Source: PNNG01 sp964577055
GTDB taxonomy: Bacteria; Bacteroidota; Bacteroidia; UBA7662
Length of the DNA: 64,000 nt
Assembly (NCBI GenBank): GCA_964577055.1
Contig: CAZNWC010000003.1
Location: forward strand, 62,001-126,000
Direction of reading: 5' to 3'
The notes under the pieces were generated by a model that was not told the origin of the DNA, ran no database searches, and saw nothing but the letters and a program-made list of their open reading frames with translations. A program made the translations under genes and the position numbers. This document shows positions 1 to 9,311 of this stretch, piece by piece (position 1 is the stretch's first letter; every line of letters starts with the position of its first letter).

Positions 1-1
1 G

Positions 2-319
2 GCCATGGGCTTCAGCGATTTGCGGGTCATTTTCAGGCATTTGCTGCCCAATGTGGTGGGCACCATGGTCATCATGTCGGCGAGCAATTTTGCCACAGCC
101 ATTTTGGTAGAATCGGGACTCAGTTTTCTGGGTTTGGGTGTGCAGCCACCTACAGCCAGTTTGGGGATGATGATCAAGGAGCACTATCCATACATCATCA
201 TGGATGCAGCCTATTTGGCCTTGGTTCCGGGTGTGGTGATCTTGCTTTTGGTATTGGCTTTTAATCTTTTTGGCAACGGCCTGAGCGATGCTTTTGACAG
301 CAAGGTGAAAATACGCTAA
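2..319 (+). CDS. ABC transporter permease, DppC/OppC family (C-terminal part only)
   Basis: This is the last 105 or so codons of an inner-membrane permease of the peptide/nickel importer type; the 5' part lies before the window. The segment RHLLPNVVG is the EAA-type loop that contacts the ATPase, and ESGLSFLGLGVQPP is highly typical of DppC/OppC/GsiD C-termini. Two hydrophobic segments follow, and the protein ends in a short basic tail, as usual. An in-frame ATG at position 5 is internal, not a start. The substrate cannot be told from this fragment. Eighteen bases separate its stop from the next gene. Confidence 0.9.
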   Translation, partial: AMGFSDLRVIFRHLLPNVVGTMVIMSASNFATAILVESGLSFLGLGVQPPTASLGMMIKEHYPYIIMDAAYLALVPGVVILLLVLAFNLFGNGLSDAFDSKVKIR

Positions 320-336
320 CTTGCTCTTAATTTGTT

Positions 337-1587
337 ATGGAAAGCTCCGCACCTGCGACCGAACCCTTGCTTGCCGATTTGCAGGAATTGCAGCGCCAGC
401 TTGCCTTGCGACACGTACAACTGGATGGGGTTTTGCAGCTGACACAGGCCGTAAACTACAATTTTTCGAATGCAGCTTTGATTGAGATTTATGGCTATAT
501 GCTCACCCATGAACTCAAGGTAGGTCGATTTTTATTGTATCTCGAAGAAGAGGGTTGGAAGAGTTACAGTAGTAAAGGCTTGGCTACGCATACTTACCCG
601 GGGGATCCGGTTGTATTGGAAGGGCTCGACCGCTGTGTAGCCGTGCCAGAGGCAATAGCAGATACTTTTCCGGGCATGGAATGGGTGGTACCGGTGGTGT
701 ACAAGCAGCGTTCTTTGGCCTTTTTGCTTTTAGGAGGCTGTGGTGCATGGGCCGATGCCCAACGCAAAGAGCTCTTGCAATATTTACAAGCCGTAACCAA
801 TATTTTGGCTGTCGCCAATGAAAATCGAAGCCTCTTTCAGCAGCAAATGCAGCAGCAAAAAATGCAACAGGAATTGGCTTTGGCTGCTCAGATGCAGGGA
901 TTGCTGATTCCCGATAAGCTACCGCACAATGCGCATGTGGAGATGGCTGCCATCTACTTGCCGCACCGCGATGTAGGTGGCGACTATTACGATGTGGTGA
1001 CTTTGCCTACAGAAGAACTCGTTTTTTGTGTGGCCGACGTTTCGGGAAAGGGCATTCCAGCCGCTTTGCTGATGTCGAATTTTCAGGCAAATTTACGTGC
1101 CCTCATCAACTACCATCCCAATTTACGCAGTCTGGTTGCCGAGCTCAACAAAGCCGTACTCAACATCACAAAAGGCGATAAATTCATCACCATGTTCATT
1201 GGCAAACTCGACGAAAAAACGGGTTTGTTGAAATACATCTCATGCGGACATGTACCGCCTTTGCTTATCCGTAACCATGAGGTGAAAGAACTCAAGGAAG
1301 GTACCACCATCCTGGGTATGTTTGACGCCCTGCCTTTTTTGCATGTAGGCAAAATACATCTTGAACCTGGCGATTTATTGCTGGCTTTTACAGATGGCGT
1401 ATCGGAAGTGAGTGATTACCGCGGCAGGGGCTTTGGAACTGCGCAAATCCAGCAAATTGCTGCCGAAAACCAATCGGGGAGCCTTCGTGATCTGCAAAAA
1501 CGCTTGCTTGAACAGCTGATCAAGTTCAAAGGCGATCGAAACTTTGCCGACGACCTTACATTGTTGGGTTTGCGGTATTTGGGCTGA
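337..1587 (+). CDS. SpoIIE-family (PP2C-type) serine phosphatase with GAF-like N-terminus
   Basis: This is probably a cytosolic Ser/Thr phosphatase of the RsbU/SpoIIE class, which in known systems dephosphorylates anti-anti-sigma factors. Residues 1-165 look like a GAF-type sensory domain. A Gln-rich coiled coil follows near residues 165-190. The PP2C domain fills the rest, with metal-binding motifs DVGGDYYD, ADVSGKGIPAALL, FTDGVSE and C-terminal DDLTLL all intact, so it should be active. No transmembrane segment is evident. No anti-sigma or STAS partner lies nearby, so the target is unknown. A TTAATTTG sequence ends two bases before the ATG, and the mRNA may have almost no leader. Confidence 0.88.
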   Translation: MESSAPATEPLLADLQELQRQLALRHVQLDGVLQLTQAVNYNFSNAALIEIYGYMLTHELKVGRFLLYLEEEGWKSYSSKGLATHTYPGDPVVLEGLDRCVAVPEAIADTFPGMEWVVPVVYKQRSLAFLLLGGCGAWADAQRKELLQYLQAVTNILAVANENRSLFQQQMQQQKMQQELALAAQMQGLLIPDKLPHNAHVEMAAIYLPHRDVGGDYYDVVTLPTEELVFCVADVSGKGIPAALLMSNFQANLRALINYHPNLRSLVAELNKAVLNITKGDKFITMFIGKLDEKTGLLKYISCGHVPPLLIRNHEVKELKEGTTILGMFDALPFLHVGKIHLEPGDLLLAFTDGVSEVSDYRGRGFGTAQIQQIAAENQSGSLRDLQKRLLEQLIKFKGDRNFADDLTLLGLRYLG

Positions 1588-1675
1588 AAATGGTTGGCGC
1601 TTGGCTTTCAGTTTTCAGCCTTTAGCGGTCGGCCAGGCGTAATCGCCATGACTGAACGTCAAACCGCATCTTCTA

Positions 1676-3154
1676 TCATCCTTCCGCCTCATGCTTTGTG
1701 GCAAGCCCCATGTGCCCTGCCCCTTCCGGTGCGTGGTAGATGTCAATGGCCGTGATGACGGCGAGGAATGACCAATACAAAAGGGCGGTTTTGTCGATGT
1801 CGAGGTAATCGTTCAAAAAGCCATGGGTTAGATAGGTGACCAATCCCAAGAGCACTATCAAAATGCTTTGTTTGAGGAATTGATCACGCAGGGTGTAGTA
1901 CAAACGCATGGCTTTGGAAATGGCAAAACCGATGATGGTTAAAAAAATGACAAAGCCAGGAATGCCCATCTCCACCAGCGGGTTCATGTATTCGCTGTGT
2001 ATGCCACCAACATCGGCGGCATTGGTGCTGATAATGGTTTTTTCGTTGGGTTTTTGAAATGGGGCGTATTGGAACATATAGGTGCCCGGACCCCAGCCTA
2101 AAAAGGGTCGTTCTTCTAACATGCGAAAGCCACTGGCCCAACGGTTCAGTCGTTCGAGATTGGAGGCATCGGTACGCACGTTTGAAATAGATTTCACGTG
2201 CTTGCTCAGGTCATCGGCCGAATCGGTTTTGTTTTCCATCAACCGCATGGTGATTTGCGTTTGGAAGGTGAAAAACAAGGCCACCACTACACCCAAGGCA
2301 CCCAAGAGTCCCCAGAACGGAATTTTCAATCGTAGCACCAGGTAAAAGGCACCGGCAGCAATCACCCCCAACCAGGCTGCACGCGTATAGCTGAAGATGA
2401 GTCCAGCGGTAAAAATGACCAGCAACAGCAGCATCACAAAGCTCATGAGCGGCCGCTGGGTGAAAAGTGGTAGCCTGAATAGGTATACCACAATCATGGG
2501 GATAAAAAAGGCGACCATCGCTCCATATATGCCGTGGTTCATCACGAATGGTTCACTGGCCCAATACGAGGCTTGTTTGGTAAAGCCGTAGGTGCTGTGG
2601 TTGTAAATACTCCAGATAATTACCGCCGTGAGGGGCACCATGTAGAGCCACAAAAAAAGGTGTATGTTTTGTCTTTTGCGAAACAGCTGCAAGCCAATGA
2701 AATAGAAGCAGGTGATGAACCACAGGTTCGACAAAAAGAACTTGAACGAAGTAAGGGGCATGCTGCTTGAAATGCTGGTAAATACCATCCACAGCAAATA
2801 GAAGACAATCGACAAGCTAATTGGGTGGTACAAGGCCCGTGTGTCGTAACGCCCCTCGATGAGCAGCTTGAGGTAAAATAGCACCATCATGCCAAAGAGC
2901 AGGGGTTCGGTGGGCAAGGTAAAACTGATGCCCAATTGGCCTACATCGACCAATACGCTCAAGGGTGTGATGAAGGTGATGAACAGCAGCGAACGGTCGA
3001 TGCTGAAGGTGACGAAATACACGAACCACAGCGCCATGGGTACAAAAAGGAACCAATATTGCTCGCGCGTGAGCATAAAGCTGCTGAAGGATACAAACAG
3101 CACCCCTATGGCGTAAAACCAACTTTTGCTCAGCGATGATGTGGCCAGCCGCAT
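1676..3154 (-). CDS. O-antigen ligase / polymerase family membrane protein (Wzy_C)
   Basis: This is a 492-residue protein with about eleven hydrophobic segments and a large loop in the C-terminal half. That loop carries the Wzy_C-type signature ERPFLGWGPGTYMFQ and IHSEYMNPLVEMGIPGF. Proteins of this fold either ligate O-antigen to lipid A-core or polymerise surface polysaccharide repeat units, and sequence alone does not separate the two. It is followed three bases after the Wzz gene and is presumably co-transcribed with Wzz and the flippase. A second protein of this family is encoded at 28457-29728. Confidence 0.85.
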   Translation of the reverse strand: MRLATSSLSKSWFYAIGVLFVSFSSFMLTREQYWFLFVPMALWFVYFVTFSIDRSLLFITFITPLSVLVDVGQLGISFTLPTEPLLFGMMVLFYLKLLIEGRYDTRALYHPISLSIVFYLLWMVFTSISSSMPLTSFKFFLSNLWFITCFYFIGLQLFRKRQNIHLFLWLYMVPLTAVIIWSIYNHSTYGFTKQASYWASEPFVMNHGIYGAMVAFFIPMIVVYLFRLPLFTQRPLMSFVMLLLLVIFTAGLIFSYTRAAWLGVIAAGAFYLVLRLKIPFWGLLGALGVVVALFFTFQTQITMRLMENKTDSADDLSKHVKSISNVRTDASNLERLNRWASGFRMLEERPFLGWGPGTYMFQYAPFQKPNEKTIISTNAADVGGIHSEYMNPLVEMGIPGFVIFLTIIGFAISKAMRLYYTLRDQFLKQSILIVLLGLVTYLTHGFLNDYLDIDKTALLYWSFLAVITAIDIYHAPEGAGHMGLATKHEAEG

Positions 3155-3157
3155 GCC

Positions 3158-4276
3158 TTACTGTTTGCGTGCAAGGAGGTATTTGTAGTTCTCTACCGCA
3201 ATGAGGATAAGCAGGGTGAACAAAAAGGCGCCAAAAGTGCTCAACAAAACGATGAGTGAACGCAATGGATAGGTTTTCTTTTCGGCAACTTTGGCTGAAT
3301 TCACCACAAATTTTACGGGCAGCACTTCGTCAACATCCACTTTGGCGCGGTCGTAACGCTGACGGAGCTTTACCAATTCTTCGTTTTCTTTTTCAAGTTG
3401 TTCTTTTACGCTGTTGTATGCACCCCCAAAACGGCCCAAAAGGTCGAGTTGTTTTTGCAGTTCACGCGCGGTAGCTTCCGATCCGCTGAGGCGCGATTCG
3501 TTGTTCACAATGCCCGTATCGGTATCGGCAATGCCTTTGTTCCGCAATACCTGCAGCTTGGCTTTGGCATCCGAAATGCCTGCCACTGCTTGTACGTATA
3601 CATCGGTAATGTGGTCGATTTGCATGTCGTAATCGAAAATGCCCATGTTGCGGAACTGGTTGAGCGAGTCGTTGAGGCGGTTCACCAGATCGCGCTTGGC
3701 GAGGTACTGCGTTTCCACAATTTGCAAGGCCTTGGTAGCCTGTTCCTGTTGGATTTTATTTTTGGTTTCGTCGAGCAGGGCAGCTATGTCGTTGGCGATG
3801 TTAGCGGCAATTTGAGGATCGGTGTCGAGCACTTCAATTTCTACCGATGAATATTCGGTACGGCGGAAGCGGATATTGTCGCTGAATTTTTTGGCCAGTT
3901 GGGTGTAGCGGAATTTGCTGTTGGGTTTGATGTCGTAATGGTTCATCAAATCGTATTTGTCGATGATGAACTGCCTGATTTCGTCGGAATACAAGATTTG
4001 TATCAGCTGTTCGGCCTGTTCTTCTTCGCCAAACTCAAGTGGGTCGCTGCGGTCGTAAGCATTTTCGTTGAGAAGGGCTTTGGACACCGAATTGGTGGTG
4101 GCGGGATAAAACACCACTGTTGATTTAAAGCGAGGTTTGATGAAAGTGGGGCCTGAAAAGATGACCGAGGCCACGGCTGCGAGCATGGTTACCACCAGGA
4201 TAGGGGTTTTCCATTTTACCAGAAATTCAACCACCGAAAGGGAATCGAAACTGTACGCCTGTTTCTCAGCTTGCAT
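3158..4276 (-). CDS. Wzz/chain-length-determinant family protein
   Basis: This is a 372-residue inner-membrane protein with one TM near residues 24-44, a long periplasmic coiled-coil region, and a second TM about 25 residues from the C-terminus. That is the topology of polysaccharide co-polymerases such as Wzz. The frame is open far upstream, but the ATG at 4276 (MQAEKQAYSF) is preferred because it gives the normal short cytosolic N-terminus. There is no C-terminal tyrosine-kinase domain. It lies between the flippase and the O-antigen ligase, so a role in setting polymer length is inferred from context. Confidence 0.85.
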   Translation of the reverse strand: MQAEKQAYSFDSLSVVEFLVKWKTPILVVTMLAAVASVIFSGPTFIKPRFKSTVVFYPATTNSVSKALLNENAYDRSDPLEFGEEEQAEQLIQILYSDEIRQFIIDKYDLMNHYDIKPNSKFRYTQLAKKFSDNIRFRRTEYSSVEIEVLDTDPQIAANIANDIAALLDETKNKIQQEQATKALQIVETQYLAKRDLVNRLNDSLNQFRNMGIFDYDMQIDHITDVYVQAVAGISDAKAKLQVLRNKGIADTDTGIVNNESRLSGSEATARELQKQLDLLGRFGGAYNSVKEQLEKENEELVKLRQRYDRAKVDVDEVLPVKFVVNSAKVAEKKTYPLRSLIVLLSTFGAFLFTLLILIAVENYKYLLARKQ

Positions 4277-4311
4277 AGGTATTTTTTGAATTGGGTCAAA
4301 AATAAGGATTC

Positions 4312-5745
4312 CTACGACAAACGGCCCTGTAAATAGGCATAAATGCGTTGGTAAAGGGGCAGTCCGAACAGGAGCAAGAGCAAGGTTAGTCCGACCATGC
4401 TTTGCAGCGCGCTGCTCCAAAACGAAGGGGGCATGGGCCAAGCCTTGCTCAAACCCATGCAAACGCCTGTCCAAAGCAGCAATCGGCCCGCAAAGCCGGC
4501 GTGGAGCTGCCATTTGTGGCGTTTCCAGGCCATGATGAGTTGGCAAAGGGCCATGAGCGATTGGGTGCACAGGGCGGCGGTTGCGGCCCCCACCGGACCA
4601 GTTTGTGGTATCAGCCAAAAGTTGAGCAGCAAGTTCAGCAGCAACGCAGCCGCAGCCAGCTGGTTCAATTGCCGCAAATGCCCTCCGGCTGTGAGCAAGG
4701 TGCCAAATACGTAGTTCAAGCTGAGGGGCAAAAAGGTCCACATCAGCAAACGGAAAGCCTGGTTTTGTACAGGGTCGTGGTGGTGGTATAGCCACTCCAT
4801 CAACCAATCGGCCTGCACCTGTGCCACCACGGCCACTACACTGCCCAATCCGCCCAACAGCAGGGCAGCAGTGCGTACAAAGGCGGCATCGAGTTTTTGG
4901 CTGGCCAACATGGATGCAAATTGGGGCAGGAGGATGCCGCTTACGAGGATGGGCACCATGGCGAAGGCGTCGAGCAGGCGATATCCCGCAGCATAGACGC
5001 CTGCCGCATAATCACCTTGGGGCAGTAGATTTTGCAGCAATACCGCATCTATTTTGGTGTATCCGGCCATCAGGAGTCCTAACAAGGCGAAAGGCAAGGA
5101 CTGACGCAGCAATTTTCGGCTCAACGACCAGGAGAAGTACAGGCGCGGACGAACCTTGCGGCTTACCAGCAACAACAAGGGAAGGGAGGTGCCCACATAG
5201 GCGAGGGTTTGGATGAGCACAAAATCAGTCATCAGGGCGCCGCTGAGGTAGGGTTGATTGAGCAGCAGCGGCCAGGCCAGGAGACTCATGAGCAATTTGT
5301 CGAGCACCCCAAAAAAGCCTTCGGTTTTGAATTGTTGGGTGCCTGCCAGGTACGAGCGCAAAAACAGGTTCAAAAAGTGCAGACCTTGGTTGAGGCAAAT
5401 GAGCAGCAACAACGGGCCGGGCGATAAACCGCTGATCCAAGCGGCTCCGAGGGTGAGCAAGAGGTAAGCGACAAAAAGTTGGCTTTTGAGTCCGAGCAGG
5501 CCTTCGAGTGTGTGCCCCTCGGAGGCGGTTTGCATGGCAACCCGCCGGGTATTGTAATTCGAAAGTCCGGCATCGAGCAGGGTGCTGAGCAGGAGCGAGA
5601 AGTTGAGCAGGGCGTAGTATTGTCCGTAGGCTTCGGGACCAGCTTGGTTTTGCACCTGCCGGTCGATGGCGAAGATCCAGAAGGGTTTGATGGTGAGGTT
5701 GAGTAGGAGGACCACACCGGCATTGTAGAGAAAACGCAGCCGCAT
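4312..5745 (-). CDS. Oligosaccharide flippase family protein (Wzx-like)
   Basis: This 477-residue protein has about twelve to fourteen hydrophobic segments and matches the MATE/MOP polysaccharide flippase pattern. The N-terminus reads MRLRFLYNAGVVLLLNLT, followed by a conserved-looking segment with GPEAYGQYYALLNF. The frame stays open to 6195, but that extension translates the tandem repeats at 5764-5967 and is not credible, so the ATG at 5745 is taken. It probably flips undecaprenyl-linked sugar units for the Wzz/ligase pair encoded downstream. Confidence 0.85.
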   Translation of the reverse strand: MRLRFLYNAGVVLLLNLTIKPFWIFAIDRQVQNQAGPEAYGQYYALLNFSLLLSTLLDAGLSNYNTRRVAMQTASEGHTLEGLLGLKSQLFVAYLLLTLGAAWISGLSPGPLLLLICLNQGLHFLNLFLRSYLAGTQQFKTEGFFGVLDKLLMSLLAWPLLLNQPYLSGALMTDFVLIQTLAYVGTSLPLLLLVSRKVRPRLYFSWSLSRKLLRQSLPFALLGLLMAGYTKIDAVLLQNLLPQGDYAAGVYAAGYRLLDAFAMVPILVSGILLPQFASMLASQKLDAAFVRTAALLLGGLGSVVAVVAQVQADWLMEWLYHHHDPVQNQAFRLLMWTFLPLSLNYVFGTLLTAGGHLRQLNQLAAAALLLNLLLNFWLIPQTGPVGAATAALCTQSLMALCQLIMAWKRHKWQLHAGFAGRLLLWTGVCMGLSKAWPMPPSFWSSALQSMVGLTLLLLLFGLPLYQRIYAYLQGRLS

Positions 5746-5763
5746 GGGGTAAAGATAAGAGAT

Positions 5764-5967
5764 GTGGGGGAAGCTAGCGCTTCTGTGGGGGAAGCTGCGC
5801 TTCTGTGGGTGAAGCTGCGCTTCTGTGGGGGAAGCTAGCGCTTCTGTGGATGAAGCTGCGCTTCTGTTGATGAAGCTGGCGCTTCTGTGGATGAAGCTGC
5901 GCTTCTGTGGGGCATGCTGCGCATCTGTGGGGGAAGCTAGCGCTTCTGTGGGGGAGGCTGCGCTTCT
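5764..5967. repeat. Ten tandem 20/21-bp units, each a small hairpin
   Basis: Ten head-to-tail units have lengths 21, 20, 20, 21, 20, 21, 20, 20, 21 and 20. The consensus is GTGGGGGAAGCTGCGCTTCT. Each unit contains GAAGC and GCTTC, which can pair as a 5-bp stem around a 3-base loop (TGC) or a 4-base loop (TAGC or TGGC). The loop alone accounts for the 20/21 alternation. There are no unique spacers, so it is not CRISPR. It sits between the divergent flippase and heptosyltransferase genes. Confidence 0.95.
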
Positions 5968-6107
5968 AAAGCTGGCGGGGGTGGCGACTTCGAAAATGTT
6001 CGCATCGGTGGGGCTGTACCGTGCTTGGAAACGATTTGGCATTGGAAAAATGGACGGACGGCAGTATTTGCGGTGAAGGGAATCAATTATTTGCCAATAT
6101 TTGCGGC

Positions 6108-7133
6108 ATGTTCGCAGCCGAGCGCTTTTTGTTCTTTTGTTCGTGGCTCGCCGGTTTGGTGGTGAACCTGGGGCGAAATCCGCTACGCAAGGCACCCCGG
6201 CGTATTTTGGTTATCAGGCGCGACGAACTGGGCGATATGGTGACCACCCTACCTGTTTTTGAGCTTTTCAAAAAATACTATCCCCAGGCCGAACTCACGG
6301 TTTTTTGTAAACCCCAAATGGCCCAGCTCATCAAAGAACATCCATGCATCGATGTGATTGCCACCGATTGGAAACAGCTGCAGGGACATTACGACTACCT
6401 CGCCGATCTGCGGGGCGATTGGAAAAGCTTGCGGTTTGCACTGCGGCAGTGGTCGCACCGGGTCGACAGGGGCAGTCACCGCTTCATCAACCGCTTGTTC
6501 AAACGTCAACAAGGCCATGAGGTCGACCTCAACATCCGCATCATCACTCCTTTGTTGCCCGAAACACCAGTTCCAGTGGCACCTCGTTTGTATCCGAATC
6601 GTAGACAGCACCAGCAAGCAGAATTGTTCCTGCAACGCAACGACATAGGATCTTTTGTGATTTTTCACACGGGTGCCCGCAAATTGTTGCGGCGTTGGGC
6701 CCTCCAAAAATGGGCTGAATTGGCCGTATTTCTCTATCAACGCTACGAAGTACAAGTGGTATTTGTTGGCGGAGACGAAGACCTGGCCGATATTGAAAAA
6801 ATCCGCAAGCGGCTGCCCTTTCCAACCTACAGCTTTGTGGGTGAGGGGGATTTGTTGAGCTATGCTGCCCTCGCCCAACGCGCCCGCCTCATGGTAGGCA
6901 ACGAAAGTGGTCCTATGCACATGGCAGCAGCCATGGGTGTGCCAGTGATTGCGCTTTTTGGTCCGGGACAACCCGAAATTTTTGCACCGTATGGCCCCGG
7001 TAATCGCTATTTGCATGTAAAGCTGGCCTGCAATCCCTGCGACCAAATCAATTGCATCTATCCTAAAAATCCCTGCATCAACCGCATAGAGGTGCAGGAC
7101 GTTTTGCGCGAAGCGGCTACCCTCTTGGCGTGA
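6108..7133 (+). CDS. Glycosyltransferase family 9 (LPS heptosyltransferase-like)
   Basis: This is a 341-residue cytosolic/peripheral enzyme of the ADP-heptose:LPS heptosyltransferase family. The N-terminal motif RILVIRRDELGDMVTTLPV is diagnostic. The C-terminal nucleotide-sugar site contains GNESGPMHMAAAMGVPVIALFG. A Cys-rich stretch near the end (ACNPCDQINCIYPKNPC) is common in Bacteroidota members. The frame is open back to 6021, but ATG 6108 gives the usual family length and N-terminus. It probably adds a core sugar to lipid A-core and fits the neighbouring O-antigen genes. Confidence 0.88.
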   Translation: MFAAERFLFFCSWLAGLVVNLGRNPLRKAPRRILVIRRDELGDMVTTLPVFELFKKYYPQAELTVFCKPQMAQLIKEHPCIDVIATDWKQLQGHYDYLADLRGDWKSLRFALRQWSHRVDRGSHRFINRLFKRQQGHEVDLNIRIITPLLPETPVPVAPRLYPNRRQHQQAELFLQRNDIGSFVIFHTGARKLLRRWALQKWAELAVFLYQRYEVQVVFVGGDEDLADIEKIRKRLPFPTYSFVGEGDLLSYAALAQRARLMVGNESGPMHMAAAMGVPVIALFGPGQPEIFAPYGPGNRYLHVKLACNPCDQINCIYPKNPCINRIEVQDVLREAATLLA

Positions 7134-7171
7134 AAGGCATACCGCAAATGCGGTATATTGGACCCAATAGT

Positions 7172-7201
7172 TTTGTAGGCTGGTCAAAGATTCTAACTTT
7201 G
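7172..7201 (+). promoter_or_regulatory. Bacteroidota-type promoter (-33 TTTG, -7 TAACTTTG)
   Basis: TTTG at 7172-7175 and TAACTTTG at 7194-7201 are 18 bases apart. This matches the known Bacteroidota consensus TTTG-N17-23-TAnnTTTG. Transcription would start about 20 bases before the ATG at 7225. Confidence 0.7.
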
Positions 7202-7224
7202 ATACAACAAAAACCAACTACGAA

Positions 7225-8400
7225 ATGAAACTACTACGCTACTCATTGTTTTCGTTGGTAGCACTTACAGGTGTTACCCTGCAGCAGGAAGCCAAAGGCC
7301 AAGGCGCCGTAATCGATGTGCTGGGTTCGGGTGTTGAAGACGCCGACAAATTGCTGAATGCTTATTTCCGTCCTTTTGGTGAATCTTTTGCCATTGGATT
7401 GGGCCAAAACTGGTTCAACACGGCAGCTCCGCTTAAGTCCCTCCGTTTTAATGTGCAGTTTGGCGCTTCTATGGTGCAAGTGCCTGCCGAATCGCAAACT
7501 TTCAACCCATCAGCCTTGGGCATGAACAATTTGCGTCCTTTGGGAACATCAGCGCCTACTATACTCGGTCCGGCAGACCAGGGGCCTGGCTACGAACTCA
7601 GCACCGCCGACCCCAACAATCCCGGTGGTCGTTTGGTGATCGATACCATCAATGGTTTGACCCAGGGCATGGGCCTCAATTTTATGGTGGCTCCTTTTGC
7701 CCAGGTAAATTTGGGTTTGATCAAAGGCACTGAAGTAAGTGTGCGTTTTGTGCCTACCCTGAATTTGGCCAGTCTTGGTGGCGATATCGATGGTAAGTTT
7801 GGCATGTGGGGTATTGGCGTAAAGCACGATATCAAACAGTGGATTCCGGTGATCAACAAGTTGCCATTTAGTTTGAGTGGTTATTTCAATTATACCAAAC
7901 TCAGTTTTGAATTGGGTGTTAGCCTGCCCGGACCAGAAGGCAAGACCTATGATACTTATACTACGCCTGGTCCAGGTTGGTCACCACCTACAGTTGGGTT
8001 TGATTATGTTGGTGGCACTGCAGGTAATTATGCCAGCCAAGCAATCGCTATGGACGCTAGCTCCATGGGTTTTGGTATAATTTTATCAAAGAAGTTGTTG
8101 ATGCTTACCCCGTATTTGAGTTTAGGCATGCAGACTGCTAATTTTTCGCTTCGTACTGCAGGAGATTATGCTATTTTGACAGGACTTAAGGTAAATGGTG
8201 CAACTGAACCTGAGCCTGGCGCCTTCAGAGAGCAATATCGTGTGTATACCGATCCCATCAACATCAACCCTGATCCCATCAATTCATTGCGTTACAGCGC
8301 AGGTTTGCGCTTGAAGCTGTTGATTTTTGGCATCCATGCCGAATATTTTGGCATTGGGGGTTACAGCGGTGTGAATGCGGGTATATCGCTAGGCTTCTAA
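7225..8400 (+). CDS. DUF6588-like outer-membrane beta-barrel protein
   Basis: This is a 391-residue secreted protein with a signal peptide (residues 1-25, ending near AKGQG) and a composition of alternating polar and hydrophobic strands that ends in aromatic/aliphatic residues (SLGF). Those are features of an outer-membrane barrel. The N-terminal part (LLNAYFRPFGESFAIGLGQNWFNTA) resembles the Bacteroidota family DUF6588, assigned from memory. Function is unknown. It has its own promoter and terminator, so it is a single-gene unit. Confidence 0.75.
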   Translation: MKLLRYSLFSLVALTGVTLQQEAKGQGAVIDVLGSGVEDADKLLNAYFRPFGESFAIGLGQNWFNTAAPLKSLRFNVQFGASMVQVPAESQTFNPSALGMNNLRPLGTSAPTILGPADQGPGYELSTADPNNPGGRLVIDTINGLTQGMGLNFMVAPFAQVNLGLIKGTEVSVRFVPTLNLASLGGDIDGKFGMWGIGVKHDIKQWIPVINKLPFSLSGYFNYTKLSFELGVSLPGPEGKTYDTYTTPGPGWSPPTVGFDYVGGTAGNYASQAIAMDASSMGFGIILSKKLLMLTPYLSLGMQTANFSLRTAGDYAILTGLKVNGATEPEPGAFREQYRVYTDPININPDPINSLRYSAGLRLKLLIFGIHAEYFGIGGYSGVNAGISLGF

Positions 8401-8426
8401 AATAGCTGCTATTTGAAAGCAAAAAG

Positions 8427-8454
8427 AGCTCACCGCAAGGTGGGCTTTTTTTTT
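8427..8454 (+). terminator. Intrinsic terminator of the 7225-8400 gene
   Basis: An eight-pair stem AGCTCACC/GGTGGGCT closes a GCAA tetraloop and is followed by a run of eight or more T. It starts 27 bases after the stop codon. Confidence 0.88.
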
Positions 8455-8685
8455 GGGTACAATAAACAACTGACGAATAACAGTAGGCCTTATATAGTCC
8501 TCTGAGGTCAAGTCTTTGGAAAGATTTTGAGTTGCATTATTATTGATTTAAAATTCCAGCTTGAACGATGTGCAATGGCATAGATCGCATAACGTTGATA
8601 TTCATAATCATGATGTTCTAAATTGAGTGGTAATAGCCAATATGATGTAGAAATAATTCATGCCTCATTTTTAAAGGTCCTAAAT

Positions 8686-9084
8686 ATGCCTCAACAAGTT
8701 TTTATCAACCTGCCCGTGCGCGATTTGAAGCGTTCGGTGGCTTTGTACCAAGCCCTTGGTTTTACCATCAACCCCCAATTTTCTGACGAAACGGCCCACT
8801 GCATGGTGTGGAGCGAGCACATTTACGTGATGTTGCTCAGCCACGAAAAGTTCATGACTTTCGCTACCAAGCCCATTGCCGACACCCAAAATGGGGTGGC
8901 AGCCTTGATTTCGCTCAGTTTCGATGACAATGCCGCCGTTGATGCCGCCATGGCCAATGGACTGGCAGCTGGTGGCAAAGAGCCGCATGAGGTGCGCGAT
9001 TATGGCTTCATGTACCAACGCAGCCTCGAAGATTTCGACGGTCATACTTGGGAGTTGTTTTACATGGATCCGGCGGGCATGTAA
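8686..9084 (+). CDS. VOC family protein (glyoxalase/bleomycin-resistance fold)
   Basis: This is a 132-residue cytosolic protein. It begins with QVFINLPVRDLKRSVALYQALGF and ends with DFDGHTWELFYMDPAGM, the pattern of the VOC superfamily in which two beta-alpha-beta modules form a metal site (E in WELF is a usual ligand). Close relatives are annotated only as VOC family or extradiol dioxygenase-like, and no substrate is known. ATG 8686 is chosen over an in-frame upstream start at 8623 because family members begin right at the first strand. The 230 bases before it and the 227 after it hold nothing recognisable. Confidence 0.85.
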   Translation: MPQQVFINLPVRDLKRSVALYQALGFTINPQFSDETAHCMVWSEHIYVMLLSHEKFMTFATKPIADTQNGVAALISLSFDDNAAVDAAMANGLAAGGKEPHEVRDYGFMYQRSLEDFDGHTWELFYMDPAGM

Positions 9085-9311
9085 ACGCATTATCGTTTTG
9101 GCTTCGGCCTGCAGGTTTCGCTGCAAGATTTTCACTGCTTTTGATACTATCATATGATACTATCAGATGCAGCCGCCCTATGACGGAATGCTGAAAAATC
9201 CATCTTCTCCATAGAGGGGATATACCAAACGGGAAACCCAAGCTTCCTCATCGAATGCCTAATATGAAATTGAAATTTGGCTTGCTGCTATGCCAATGAG
9301 TATTCTTTCGG

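Noticed and set aside
3158..4807. Long 549-codon version of the Wzz gene
   Set aside because: The extra N-terminal part lies inside the flippase gene and is low in resemblance. ATG 4276 gives the family layout.
5764..5967. CRISPR array
   Set aside because: Units are directly adjacent with no unique spacers, and no cas genes are present.
5825..6076. Protein encoded by the hairpin array
   Set aside because: The frame is an accident of the repeat, it changes frame with each 20-bp unit, and it has no plausible start or relatives.
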